Under the pieces are notes generated by a model. The model was given only the letters and a program-made list of their open reading frames with translations. It had not been told where the DNA came from and ran no database searches. From NCBI GenBank assembly GCA_047638695.1, contig JBLINY010000055.1, forward strand, positions 1 through 28,641: a stretch of DNA of 28,641 nt, in the 5' to 3' direction. Below, in pieces: positions 7,816-14,092 of this stretch. Each line of letters starts with the position of its first letter. Positions within the stretch are counted from its first letter, which is position 1. Origin of the DNA: JAHECQ01 sp047638695 (GTDB lineage: Bacteria; Actinomycetota; Acidimicrobiia; Acidimicrobiales; SZUA-35). The position numbers and the translations under genes were made by a program.

Positions 7816-8333
7816 GAGGTCACCGGGTGGGCCACGCCCAACGTGGCCAAATATGAGCGCTCGAGCTGTTGCATCACGATCGTCTCGGCTTCTTCTGCGT
7901 GATCGTGTCCCAAGACGTGGAGCACCCCGTGGATCACCAACAACTCGAACTCGCCCTTGGCCGTTCCAACGTGGTCGGAGGCCTGGGCCGCTGCCACCGC
8001 CGGACAAAGCACCACGTCGCCCAACAACAGCAATTCATCAGGTGAGAACGGGTCGAGTTCGATCGGGAACGACAGCACGTCGGTGGGACCGACATGACCA
8101 AGATGTTCGACGTTCAGCTCGGCAATGGTGTCGGGATCAACGAAATGGAGATCGAGCTGACCTCGGTCGATGCCCTCGCCTTTCAGCACTACGACAGCCA
8201 GCTCGCACAGTCTCTGCGGATCGAATGCTTGCGGATCGAATGCTTGCGGATCGAATGCTTCACCCGACGGAGAATCTCGACCGTCGGTTCCTGTGACAAC
8301 GACCTCCCCCGACGTAGCCGAGAAGTCGGTCAT
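7812..8333 (-). CDS. ybeY: Endoribonuclease YbeY, with duplicated N-terminal segment
   Basis: YbeY is a zinc endoribonuclease in 16S rRNA 3'-end processing and ribosome quality control. The 173-residue product carries the metal motif HGVLHVLGHDH with H135, H139 and H145. The upstream Arg of the family's usual active site is not obvious to me. The N-terminus is longer than usual and includes three perfect Phe-Asp-Pro-Gln-Ala units (27-41) encoded by a 15-bp DNA repeat. ATG at 8333 overlaps the phoH stop (ATGA) and the stop overlaps the CorC-like start (TTGA), so phoH, ybeY and the CorC-like gene form a tightly coupled operon. Confidence 0.93.
   Translation of the reverse strand: MTDFSATSGEVVVTGTDGRDSPSGEAFDPQAFDPQAFDPQRLCELAVVVLKGEGIDRGQLDLHFVDPDTIAELNVEHLGHVGPTDVLSFPIELDPFSPDELLLLGDVVLCPAVAAAQASDHVGTAKGEFELLVIHGVLHVLGHDHAEEAETIVMQQLERSYLATLGVAHPVTS
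8216..8260. repeat. Three perfect copies of a 15-bp tandem repeat inside ybeY
   Basis: GCGGATCGAATGCTT (plus-strand reading) occupies 8216-8230, 8231-8245 and 8246-8260 without mismatch. It keeps frame and adds repeated FDPQA units to the YbeY N-terminus, outside the catalytic core. The perfect identity points to a recent expansion and possible length variation between strains. Confidence 0.95.
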
Positions 8334-9280
8334 CGATTCTGTGGTTCCTCGTGGCGGGCATACGCATCGACGATGTCCTGGACGATCTTGTGTCGAACAA
8401 CGTCGCTGCTGCCTAGCTCGACCTGGGCCATGCCCTCAATACCATCGAGGATGCGCCACACATCTCGCAGTCCGCTGCGCCCGCCGGGCACATCGACCTG
8501 CGTTTGGTCGCCCGTGACGACCACTTTGGAGTTGAATCCAATGCGAGTGAGGAACATCTTCATCTGTTCTGGCGTGGTGTTCTGGGCCTCGTCGAGGATG
8601 ATGAAACTGTCGTTGAGCGTGCGACCTCGCATGAAGGCGAGCGGTGCAACCTCAACGGTGCCCTTCTCGAGCATCTTGGCCGTTCCCTCGGCGCCGACCA
8701 TGTCGTGCAGGGCGTCGTAGAGCGGTCGGAGATACGGATCGACCTTCGACATCAGATCGCCCGGTAGATAACCGAGGCGCTCCCCTGCCTCGACTGCGGG
8801 CCTGGTCAGCAGAATGCGCTCGACTTCTTTGGCATGCAGCGACTGAACGGCGCAGGCAACGGCCAACCAGCTCTTGCCGGTGCCCGCCGGGCCGACACCG
8901 AACGTGATGATGTTGCGGCGAATGGCATCGATATAAAGCTTCTGGCCCGCCGTTTTGGGTCGCACGGCCTTGCCGCGGGATGTCGTGAGGATTCGGTCGG
9001 TCAGAACTTCTGACGGTCGAATGTCGTGCCCGACCATCTCGATGGCACGCTTTACTGCCGCTGACTCGAGTGTCTGGCCCTTCTCGACCACGAGAACCAG
9101 TTCCTCGATCACCTTTGAGGCCGGCTTTGCGTCGGGACCGTCGATCGAGATCTCATTGCCACGGACGTGAATGACAGCGTCGAAGGAAGACTCGATGACC
9201 CGGAGGTACTCGTCGCGCTCGCCGAGCAAGCCGACCATCATCTGGTTACTGGGAACGCTGATCTTCACCGGTGACGTCAT
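8330..9280 (-). CDS. phoH: PhoH-family ATPase (PhoH-like protein)
   Basis: PhoH-like proteins are P-loop ATPases, probably RNA helicase-like, conserved next to ybeY. The 316-residue product has an N-terminal region before the P-loop, Walker A GPAGTGKS (130-137) and Walker B in FIILDEAQ, followed by the family's TGDQTQVDVP segment. ATG at 9280 is chosen because the longer frame (to 9451) would cover the divergent promoter region and the start of the pseudokinase gene. Its stop overlaps ybeY by 4 bp. The neighbours ybeY and era support a role in rRNA processing. The name PhoH derives from a phosphate-starvation gene in E. coli; nothing here indicates phosphate control. Confidence 0.93.
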   Translation of the reverse strand: MTSPVKISVPSNQMMVGLLGERDEYLRVIESSFDAVIHVRGNEISIDGPDAKPASKVIEELVLVVEKGQTLESAAVKRAIEMVGHDIRPSEVLTDRILTTSRGKAVRPKTAGQKLYIDAIRRNIITFGVGPAGTGKSWLAVACAVQSLHAKEVERILLTRPAVEAGERLGYLPGDLMSKVDPYLRPLYDALHDMVGAEGTAKMLEKGTVEVAPLAFMRGRTLNDSFIILDEAQNTTPEQMKMFLTRIGFNSKVVVTGDQTQVDVPGGRSGLRDVWRILDGIEGMAQVELGSSDVVRHKIVQDIVDAYARHEEPQNR

Positions 9281-9386
9281 GTGAGCGGCCAAGCGTACCG
9301 CCCCGTTACCCTTGGTGTGTCGGGTGGGCTCACCCCGGTCGTAACGACCACATCCCACGATGCCGCACGATCTTGCGGCGCTGATC

Positions 9387-9392
9387 AGGTGA
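9387..9392 (+). promoter_or_regulatory. Ribosome-binding site supporting the pseudokinase start
   Basis: AGGTGA lies five bases before ATG 9398. It favours this start over GTG 9281, which would leave no room for a promoter next to phoH. Confidence 0.6.
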
Positions 9393-9397
9393 AGCCC

Positions 9398-10390
9398 ATG
9401 CCAAGTCGAGTCACGGTTGCGAACAGCCACGACGGTGAAGTCTGCGTACACAAATTACACCTGCCTCCCAACACCGGTAACGAAGAGGCGGCGTGGCTGG
9501 CCCGAGCCCAACATCGCGGGGTTGTCCGGCTCATCGCTCACCGCAGCGAACCGCCCGTCACCATCACGGCCCACGTCGCCGGGCCGACGTTGCGTATGGC
9601 CAGCCTTTCACCGGCACGAGCGGCCACCGTCCTCCAGTCCCTCTCGGCTACGCTCGCCGATCTCCATGATCGCGACATGACCCACGGAGCTGTCTCGCCC
9701 GATCACATCATCGTGAGCTATCGGAACGACGACCGCCGTGCCATAGCGGTGTTGTGTTCCCCTACTTCGGCCGCCACCGTTAGCGACCAAGCCGGTCTGG
9801 GCGAGTGCATCGCCTGGCTCATCGCCGGTTGGACCGAGCAAGCCGTTCGTGTCCCTGATGGTTGGCACCGCCTTCGCGATCGGCTCCTAGCTGAGCGCCC
9901 ACCGCCCCTTCGCCGTGTTGCCGGCCAGCTGGGCCATCTGACGACGTCCGAAAGAGATACCGACGTCCGAAATGCCAGCCCGAAGCGCCGGGGCCACGGG
10001 CCAGCGGCACGCGTTCCGCGTCGGTCGGGCATCCTGGTGCTCGCTGGTTTTGTTGCCATCGCCATACTCGGCCTGCAGCTCAGCTCAAGATTGGCTGCGG
10101 CTCCCCCACCACGATCGGGCGAACCTCTGGCTATCGGGGGTCAACTTTTCGTCGTGGGCGCGGCGGACGATCTTCGTGTGGCCGTGCCGAACCCATGCAA
10201 GAATCAGCCGTTGGCGTTACTGCTCGATGACGACGGCGACGTCTGGGCTTTCGATCGGGCGATCGACCGGACGACGGCAACAAGAATCGCACGGGTACCC
10301 GGTGCAACCTCGCTTGTGGTCGAAGAGACAAACCCCTGTCCGACCCTTTGGGCGGTGGGCCCGGCGGGTCGAGTTGAGCTACAGCTCTAG
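9398..10390 (+). CDS. Membrane-anchored protein kinase-like protein, probable pseudokinase
   Basis: The 330-residue product has a cytoplasmic kinase-like region (about 1-185), one transmembrane helix (about 211-228) and an extracellular domain with two Cys (C267, C314). Kinase features that can be placed are a VAIK-like Lys19 (EVCVHKL) and the catalytic-loop equivalent HGAVSPDHI (97-105). There the Asp of HRDLKPENI is Ala, the Lys is Ser and the Asn is His, and no DFG follows. Catalysis by the normal mechanism is therefore unlikely. ATG at 9398 has AGGTGA (9387-9392) five bases upstream; the frame also opens at GTG 9281, directly against phoH. The layout recalls MviN-type or PASTA-kinase-related pseudokinases that act as phospho-independent scaffolds, but no specific family is recognised. 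It converges on bldD. Confidence 0.65.
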   Translation: MPSRVTVANSHDGEVCVHKLHLPPNTGNEEAAWLARAQHRGVVRLIAHRSEPPVTITAHVAGPTLRMASLSPARAATVLQSLSATLADLHDRDMTHGAVSPDHIIVSYRNDDRRAIAVLCSPTSAATVSDQAGLGECIAWLIAGWTEQAVRVPDGWHRLRDRLLAERPPPLRRVAGQLGHLTTSERDTDVRNASPKRRGHGPAARVPRRSGILVLAGFVAIAILGLQLSSRLAAAPPPRSGEPLAIGGQLFVVGAADDLRVAVPNPCKNQPLALLLDDDGDVWAFDRAIDRTTATRIARVPGATSLVVEETNPCPTLWAVGPAGRVELQL

Positions 10391-10412
10391 GAAGGCAGGG
10401 CTCTAGGAAGGC
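10384..10412. repeat. Duplicated 13-bp element carrying both convergent stop codons
   Basis: GCTCTAGGAAGGC is found at 10384-10396 and 10400-10412 (16-bp period). The CTAG inside the first copy gives the TAG stop of the pseudokinase gene. The CTAG in the second copy, read on the other strand, gives the TAG stop of bldD. Only 12 bp separate the two genes. Confidence 0.85.
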
Positions 10413-10930
10413 GCCGGTGTGTGGGTGAGGCCCAGGTCAGACAGGCGATCGACCGCGCTGTCGAAATCGACGCCCAAGATGCAGGCAACGGCGCGCAGGT
10501 CATCTTGACGAACGGTCAAGACTCGCCCGTTGAAATCCTGCCGCTGCACCTGAATCATGCTGAGGTAGCGACCGAGCATTTCGCCCTCGGGGCCAGCCAC
10601 AGAATCGAGCTGTGTCAGATCAAGCGTGACGCCGGCTCTGGCGGTCTGCTCCGTGAGATCGACCGTGCCGGGCGTGATGCCGACCGTGGTTGCTCTTGGC
10701 AGCAGCTGGTCGACGGGCACGCTGTAGAACTGCGCAAGACGCTCGAGTCGAGGTACTGAAATCGCTCGCTCACCGCGTTCGTAGGCGCCCAAAACGGATG
10801 CCTTGAACTCTTGGTTCGAGGTGGCCTCGACGTCTTGCAACGACAGCCGCTTCTGCCTCCGAATGGCGCGTAGTCGTTCTCCGACTCGGCGCCCATAGGC
10901 CGACGTGGCTTCGTTCTCGTCCTCACCCAT
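10403..10930 (-). CDS. bldD: BldD-like transcriptional regulator with cyclic-di-GMP-binding motif
   Basis: BldD is the Streptomyces developmental repressor, whose dimer is held together by tetrameric cyclic-di-GMP. The 175-residue product has an N-terminal XRE-type HTH (about 12-78, including LGAYERGERAISVPRLERLA), a linker, and a C-terminal domain starting near VTLDLTQL. The ligand signature RxD-X8-RxxD is exact: R130, D132, R141, D144. The start ATG at 10930 has a good purine-rich site (GGGAGAGG) just before it; the frame extends upstream to 11002 but has no better start. It lies downstream of rsmE on the same strand after a 184-bp gap that probably holds its own promoter. The identity is strong; its targets here are unknown. 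Confidence 0.9.
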   Translation of the reverse strand: MGEDENEATSAYGRRVGERLRAIRRQKRLSLQDVEATSNQEFKASVLGAYERGERAISVPRLERLAQFYSVPVDQLLPRATTVGITPGTVDLTEQTARAGVTLDLTQLDSVAGPEGEMLGRYLSMIQVQRQDFNGRVLTVRQDDLRAVACILGVDFDSAVDRLSDLGLTHTPAPS

Positions 10931-11114
10931 GCCTCTCCCTCTTGTCGTTGATTGCAACCTGAGGAGACGTACGGGTACTCCCCTGATGGACTTTTCTCGC
11001 ACGCCCCCGAAGCACCCCAGCTGAAGTTCAAGAGAGCCACATCTGAATAACTATCCCGAGCACGCCGGGTAAAACATAGGCCTCACATAGCGCAGCATCA
11101 ACCACGGAAGGTGA

Positions 11115-11858
11115 TCAGTCCGAAGATTGGTACTCGACCTGGCGTAGACCAGCCAAGACAGCCCCGGCGACGATGGCGGCAGTTTCGGCCCGCAGGACCC
11201 CCCCGGGCAGCGAAACCAGCGAAACGCGATCGAGTTCGGGCGGACTGAACCCACCTTCGGGGCCGATCATGAGGTGGCGTAACCTGCGCTGAGGAAGCGA
11301 CCCAGCCGGATCGGCCGCCACCGCCTCCGGGTTGGCGGCGACATAGTCGGAGTACGCACAGGGTGGCGAGAATGTCGGCAGACGGACCTGACGGCTTTGC
11401 ATCGCCGCTTCCCGGATAACGCGTGGCCAGCGCTCGAGATGCCGCGAGCTTCGCGACGGATCCCACCGCACCACTGACCGTTCGGTGGAGAGAGGGGCGA
11501 TGTGCGACACCCCGAGCTCGGTGAGCTTTTGCACAATCCACTCGGGTTTCTGACCCTTCACCGGTGTGAAAGCGATGGTGATGTCCCACGGCGGCGGAGG
11601 GTCCTCGACAATGACCCCGTCGACGGGTTCGGCCACTCGACCGAACCGGGCCCGCTGCCAGCGACCTCGGCCATCGGCAACGGTAATCTCGCCACCGTCG
11701 GCGACCCGTAGCGACCGACTCAGGTGGTGATGATCTTCTGGATCAAGTTCGAGGTTTCCTAGGTCGGCGACAAAAACCATCGGTCGAGTGCGACGCCAGT
11801 CGCCAGCCGACTCCGCTGATTCGAGTGATTCGACTGACTCGTCGCCCGCCGCGCTCAT
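11115..11858 (-). CDS. rsmE: 16S rRNA (uracil(1498)-N(3))-methyltransferase RsmE
   Basis: RsmE methylates U1498 of 16S rRNA in the 30S decoding region, using S-adenosylmethionine in a SPOUT-fold knot. From ATG 11858 the product is 247 residues. It contains KLTELGVSHIAPLSTERSVV and REAAMQSRQ in the middle, the knot motif IGPEGGF (198-204) and LRAETA (222-227). The start is uncertain. GTG 11870 lies 3 bp from the dnaJ stop, ATG 11858 is at the edge of an 18-bp palindrome, and a Met at 11780 would remove a Ser/Glu-rich lead that the family usually lacks. It follows dnaJ as in other actinobacteria, with no room for a separate promoter. Confidence 0.92.
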   Translation of the reverse strand: MSAAGDESVESLESAESAGDWRRTRPMVFVADLGNLELDPEDHHHLSRSLRVADGGEITVADGRGRWQRARFGRVAEPVDGVIVEDPPPPWDITIAFTPVKGQKPEWIVQKLTELGVSHIAPLSTERSVVRWDPSRSSRHLERWPRVIREAAMQSRQVRLPTFSPPCAYSDYVAANPEAVAADPAGSLPQRRLRHLMIGPEGGFSPPELDRVSLVSLPGGVLRAETAAIVAGAVLAGLRQVEYQSSD

Positions 11859-11873
11859 GTGGCTAGCCACATG
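11856..11873. repeat. 18-bp perfect palindrome at the dnaJ/rsmE junction
   Basis: CATGTGGCTAGCCACATG is self-complementary over its whole length. It lies between the dnaJ stop (11874-11876) and the rsmE start and includes the alternative rsmE starts (GTG 11870, ATG 11858). It could be a protein-binding site or a hairpin controlling rsmE translation. Confidence 0.8.
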
Positions 11874-12989
11874 TCAGCTGAAGGCTGACCGGATCTTCGA
11901 AAAGAGGCCACCTTCACCAGGAACTCGCACGCTCTCGTCTCGCAACTCGGCCAGCTGGCGAAGAAGCTCGGCCTGTTCTTCATCGAGTTCACTTGGTGTG
12001 TCAACGATCAGGGTGAGGGCCAGACCACCGCGGCCTCGGCCGCGGAGATGTGGGATGCCCTTGTCTCGAACCGTAAAGATCTTGCCGGTCTGAGATCCCG
12101 GCGGAATCTCGACTTCGATAGCCCCGTCGAGGGTCTCAAAGTCCACAACGGCCCCCAGAGCGGCTTGCGTTGCTGCCACATGGAGATCGGCCAGCAGGTG
12201 CTCGCCATCGCGGCTGAAGACCTCGTGGCGGCTGACGCGAACCTCGACATAAAGATCACCGGCTGGGCCACCGCGAGGACCAACGGCCCCTCGGTCGCTG
12301 AGTCGGAGGGTTGTTCCGTGAGCGACTCCCGGGGGAACATCGACGGTGTAGGTCCGGTCTTCGACCCGACGACCTTCACCATGACAGGCCGGGCACGGGT
12401 CGGAGATGGTTTGGCCCTCGCCGGCGCACGTCGGGCAGACCGACGTTTGCACCATCTGGCCGAGGATCGACTGACGAACCTGACGAATCTGACCGGTGCC
12501 CGAGCACTGACCGCAGCTCGAGGTTGTGGCGTCCGGCCCAGCGCCAGTGGCCTCGCACGTATCGCAGGCAATGGCGGTGCGAACGGTGACCTCCTGGGCC
12601 ACGCCATGCACGGTGTCGGCCAACTCGAGATCGGCGACCACTTCGAGATCAACGCCTCTATTACTCACGCCACGAGAACCACCCCGTTGCCCGGCGCCAC
12701 CGGTATTGAAGAACGCGTCGAAAAGATCACCGAGTCCGCCTCCACCGAAGGGGTCACCGCCGATACCAGGGCCGGACGCCGATCCGAACTGGTCGTAGCG
12801 AGATCGCTTCTCGGGATCGCTCAGTACCTCGTAGGCCTCGGCAACCTTTTTGAACTCGGCCTCGGCGGCGGGGTCGTCGGGGTTAGCGTCCGGGTGAAGC
12901 TCGCGCGCTCGTTTCCGGTACGCCTTTTTTATCTCATCGGCCGGGGCGTCGCGATCGACACCGATTAGCTCGTAATAGTCGTCAGCCAC
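11874..12989 (-). CDS. dnaJ: Chaperone protein DnaJ
   Basis: DnaJ delivers unfolded clients to DnaK and stimulates its ATPase. The 371-residue product has a J-domain (about 4-67) with HPD at 32-34, a Gly/Phe-rich segment (about 75-105), four zinc motifs (CDTCEATG, CGQCSGTG, CPTCAGEG, CPACHGEG) and the C-terminal substrate-binding domains. The first repeat has Ala in place of the usual Gly. The start is GTG at 12989, 9 bp after the hrcA stop, with AAGGA upstream at the end of hrcA. This is the dnaJ of the hrcA-dnaJ-rsmE unit (dnaJ2 type of actinobacteria), probably co-regulated with hrcA. Whether a dnaK-linked dnaJ1 exists elsewhere cannot be seen. Confidence 0.96.
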   Translation of the reverse strand: MADDYYELIGVDRDAPADEIKKAYRKRARELHPDANPDDPAAEAEFKKVAEAYEVLSDPEKRSRYDQFGSASGPGIGGDPFGGGGLGDLFDAFFNTGGAGQRGGSRGVSNRGVDLEVVADLELADTVHGVAQEVTVRTAIACDTCEATGAGPDATTSSCGQCSGTGQIRQVRQSILGQMVQTSVCPTCAGEGQTISDPCPACHGEGRRVEDRTYTVDVPPGVAHGTTLRLSDRGAVGPRGGPAGDLYVEVRVSRHEVFSRDGEHLLADLHVAATQAALGAVVDFETLDGAIEVEIPPGSQTGKIFTVRDKGIPHLRGRGRGGLALTLIVDTPSELDEEQAELLRQLAELRDESVRVPGEGGLFSKIRSAFS

Positions 12990-12998
12990 AGGCGGGCA

Positions 12999-13991
12999 TC
13001 ATCCTTCGCTGAGTCGTTTGCCAAGTTGGCGGCTGACAGCCGCAACGGCTGCCATCGCTTGCGGGTAGTGCATTCGGGTCGGACCAAGAACGGCAATTGA
13101 ACCAGCATGCTCGCCCTCGATCTCATAGGGAGCGACCACGACGCTGCAGTCTTCGAGCCGATCAAGGCCAGTTTCGCTTCCGATGGCAACGTTGAGGCCG
13201 CGATCGAGGACGTCAGTGAGCACGCTCACCACAACAAGCTGCTGCTCGAGAATGGTGAGGACTCGCTTGACCGAGTCAACAGCATCAAAGGCCCCGGCCA
13301 CATTCGACGCGCCGTCGACATAGACCCGATCGGGCTCGACGCTCACTACAACCGCTTCCATAACAGCGCCAGCAACGACGTCGACGCTGGTCTTCCCCGA
13401 CAATGCAAGCTCCGCAGGCGAGCTTGGCACCCGGTCCATAAGAGCAGCAGCGACAAGTTGTCGCGCATCCTCGACGTCGCCGGCCTGAATGTCGTTGTCG
13501 AGTTCGATTGTCTGTTTTTCGACCGCCCCATTGCTGAGCACCGTGACGGCAACAACAATCCGTGGGGCCAACTCAACGACCTGAAGCGACCGCACCGTGG
13601 CTGCCTCGGTGCTGTTGTCGACCACAACCGCCGCGTAGTCGGTGAGGCCGCTGAGCAACGATGCGGTGTCGCGCATCACGTGCTCGATTTCGCCCTGAAT
13701 ATGACGGAAAAAATTTGTGACCTGACGGCGGTCGGGCCGATTCAGTGTTCCCTGGCCAAGGGCATCAACGAAGTAGCGATAGGCCTTCTCGGTCGGAATG
13801 CGACCCGCAGACGTGTGCGGCTGCACCAAATAGCCCTCGGCCTCGAGGGCCGACATATCGTTGCGGACGGTCGCCGAAGACACGTTCACCGCGTCGAAGG
13901 CAGCGACAGCAGACGACCCAACAGGGGTCGCGGTGTCGATGTATTCCTCCACCACAGCGGTGAGGATGGCGGCTTTTCGTTCGTCGAGCAT
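12999..13991 (-). CDS. hrcA: Heat-inducible transcription repressor HrcA
   Basis: HrcA represses class I heat-shock genes by binding CIRCE elements and depends on GroEL for activity. The 330-residue product has an N-terminal winged helix (about 1-75; VSSATVRNDMSALEAEGYLVQPHTSAGRIPTEKAYRYFV is the characteristic segment) and the GAF-like C-terminal domain. ATG at 13991 has AGGAAGAG immediately upstream. It begins a probable hrcA-dnaJ-rsmE operon. Upstream lie a perfect TTGACA (complement of 14030-14035) and an inverted repeat with a 9-bp spacer (14040-14060), but no classical CIRCE sequence. Identification is confident. Confidence 0.95.
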   Translation of the reverse strand: MLDERKAAILTAVVEEYIDTATPVGSSAVAAFDAVNVSSATVRNDMSALEAEGYLVQPHTSAGRIPTEKAYRYFVDALGQGTLNRPDRRQVTNFFRHIQGEIEHVMRDTASLLSGLTDYAAVVVDNSTEAATVRSLQVVELAPRIVVAVTVLSNGAVEKQTIELDNDIQAGDVEDARQLVAAALMDRVPSSPAELALSGKTSVDVVAGAVMEAVVVSVEPDRVYVDGASNVAGAFDAVDSVKRVLTILEQQLVVVSVLTDVLDRGLNVAIGSETGLDRLEDCSVVVAPYEIEGEHAGSIAVLGPTRMHYPQAMAAVAAVSRQLGKRLSEG

Positions 13992-14029
13992 GTCTCTTCC
14001 TGCTAGCTGCCCTTTCTGATGGCTGCATC

Positions 14030-14035
14030 TGTCAA
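14030..14035 (-). promoter_or_regulatory. Candidate -35 box upstream of hrcA
   Basis: TTGACA reads on the minus strand, 38 bases before the hrcA start. No matching -10 is visible at 16-18 bp, so promoter assignment is incomplete. Confidence 0.35.
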
Positions 14036-14039
14036 GGCT

Positions 14040-14060
14040 GCTGGCCAGTTTACTGCCAGC
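14040..14060. promoter_or_regulatory. Inverted repeat with 9-bp spacer upstream of hrcA
   Basis: GCTGGC at 14040-14045 and GCCAGC at 14055-14060 are separated by 9 bp, the spacing of CIRCE. The half-sites are only 6 bp and lack the GCACTC/GAGTGC core. It lies about 50-70 bases upstream of hrcA and 10 bp from TTGACA. It could be an HrcA operator variant or a weak lepA terminator hairpin; neither is established. Confidence 0.35.
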
Positions 14061-14092
14061 TTGCCAGGGAGATCGTCGCCGATGGCGGCGAT

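Noticed and set aside
7816..8007. N-terminal extension of the CorC-like protein
   Set aside because: It would overlap ybeY almost completely and reads as Arg/Gly-rich shadow; the TTGA overlap start fits the operon better.
8216..8260. CRISPR-like array
   Set aside because: The three 15-bp units are directly adjacent with no spacers, and they are in frame inside ybeY.
7067..8296. Plus-strand open frame of 409 codons opposite the CorC-like gene and ybeY
   Set aside because: Ser/Thr/Arg-rich low-complexity product spanning two confident genes on the other strand; the 15-bp repeat in ybeY makes it look more regular than it is.
12048..12968. Long plus-strand open frame of 306 codons opposite dnaJ
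   Set aside because: It lies wholly antisense to dnaJ, has no recognisable domain, and is the expected high-GC shadow of a conserved gene.
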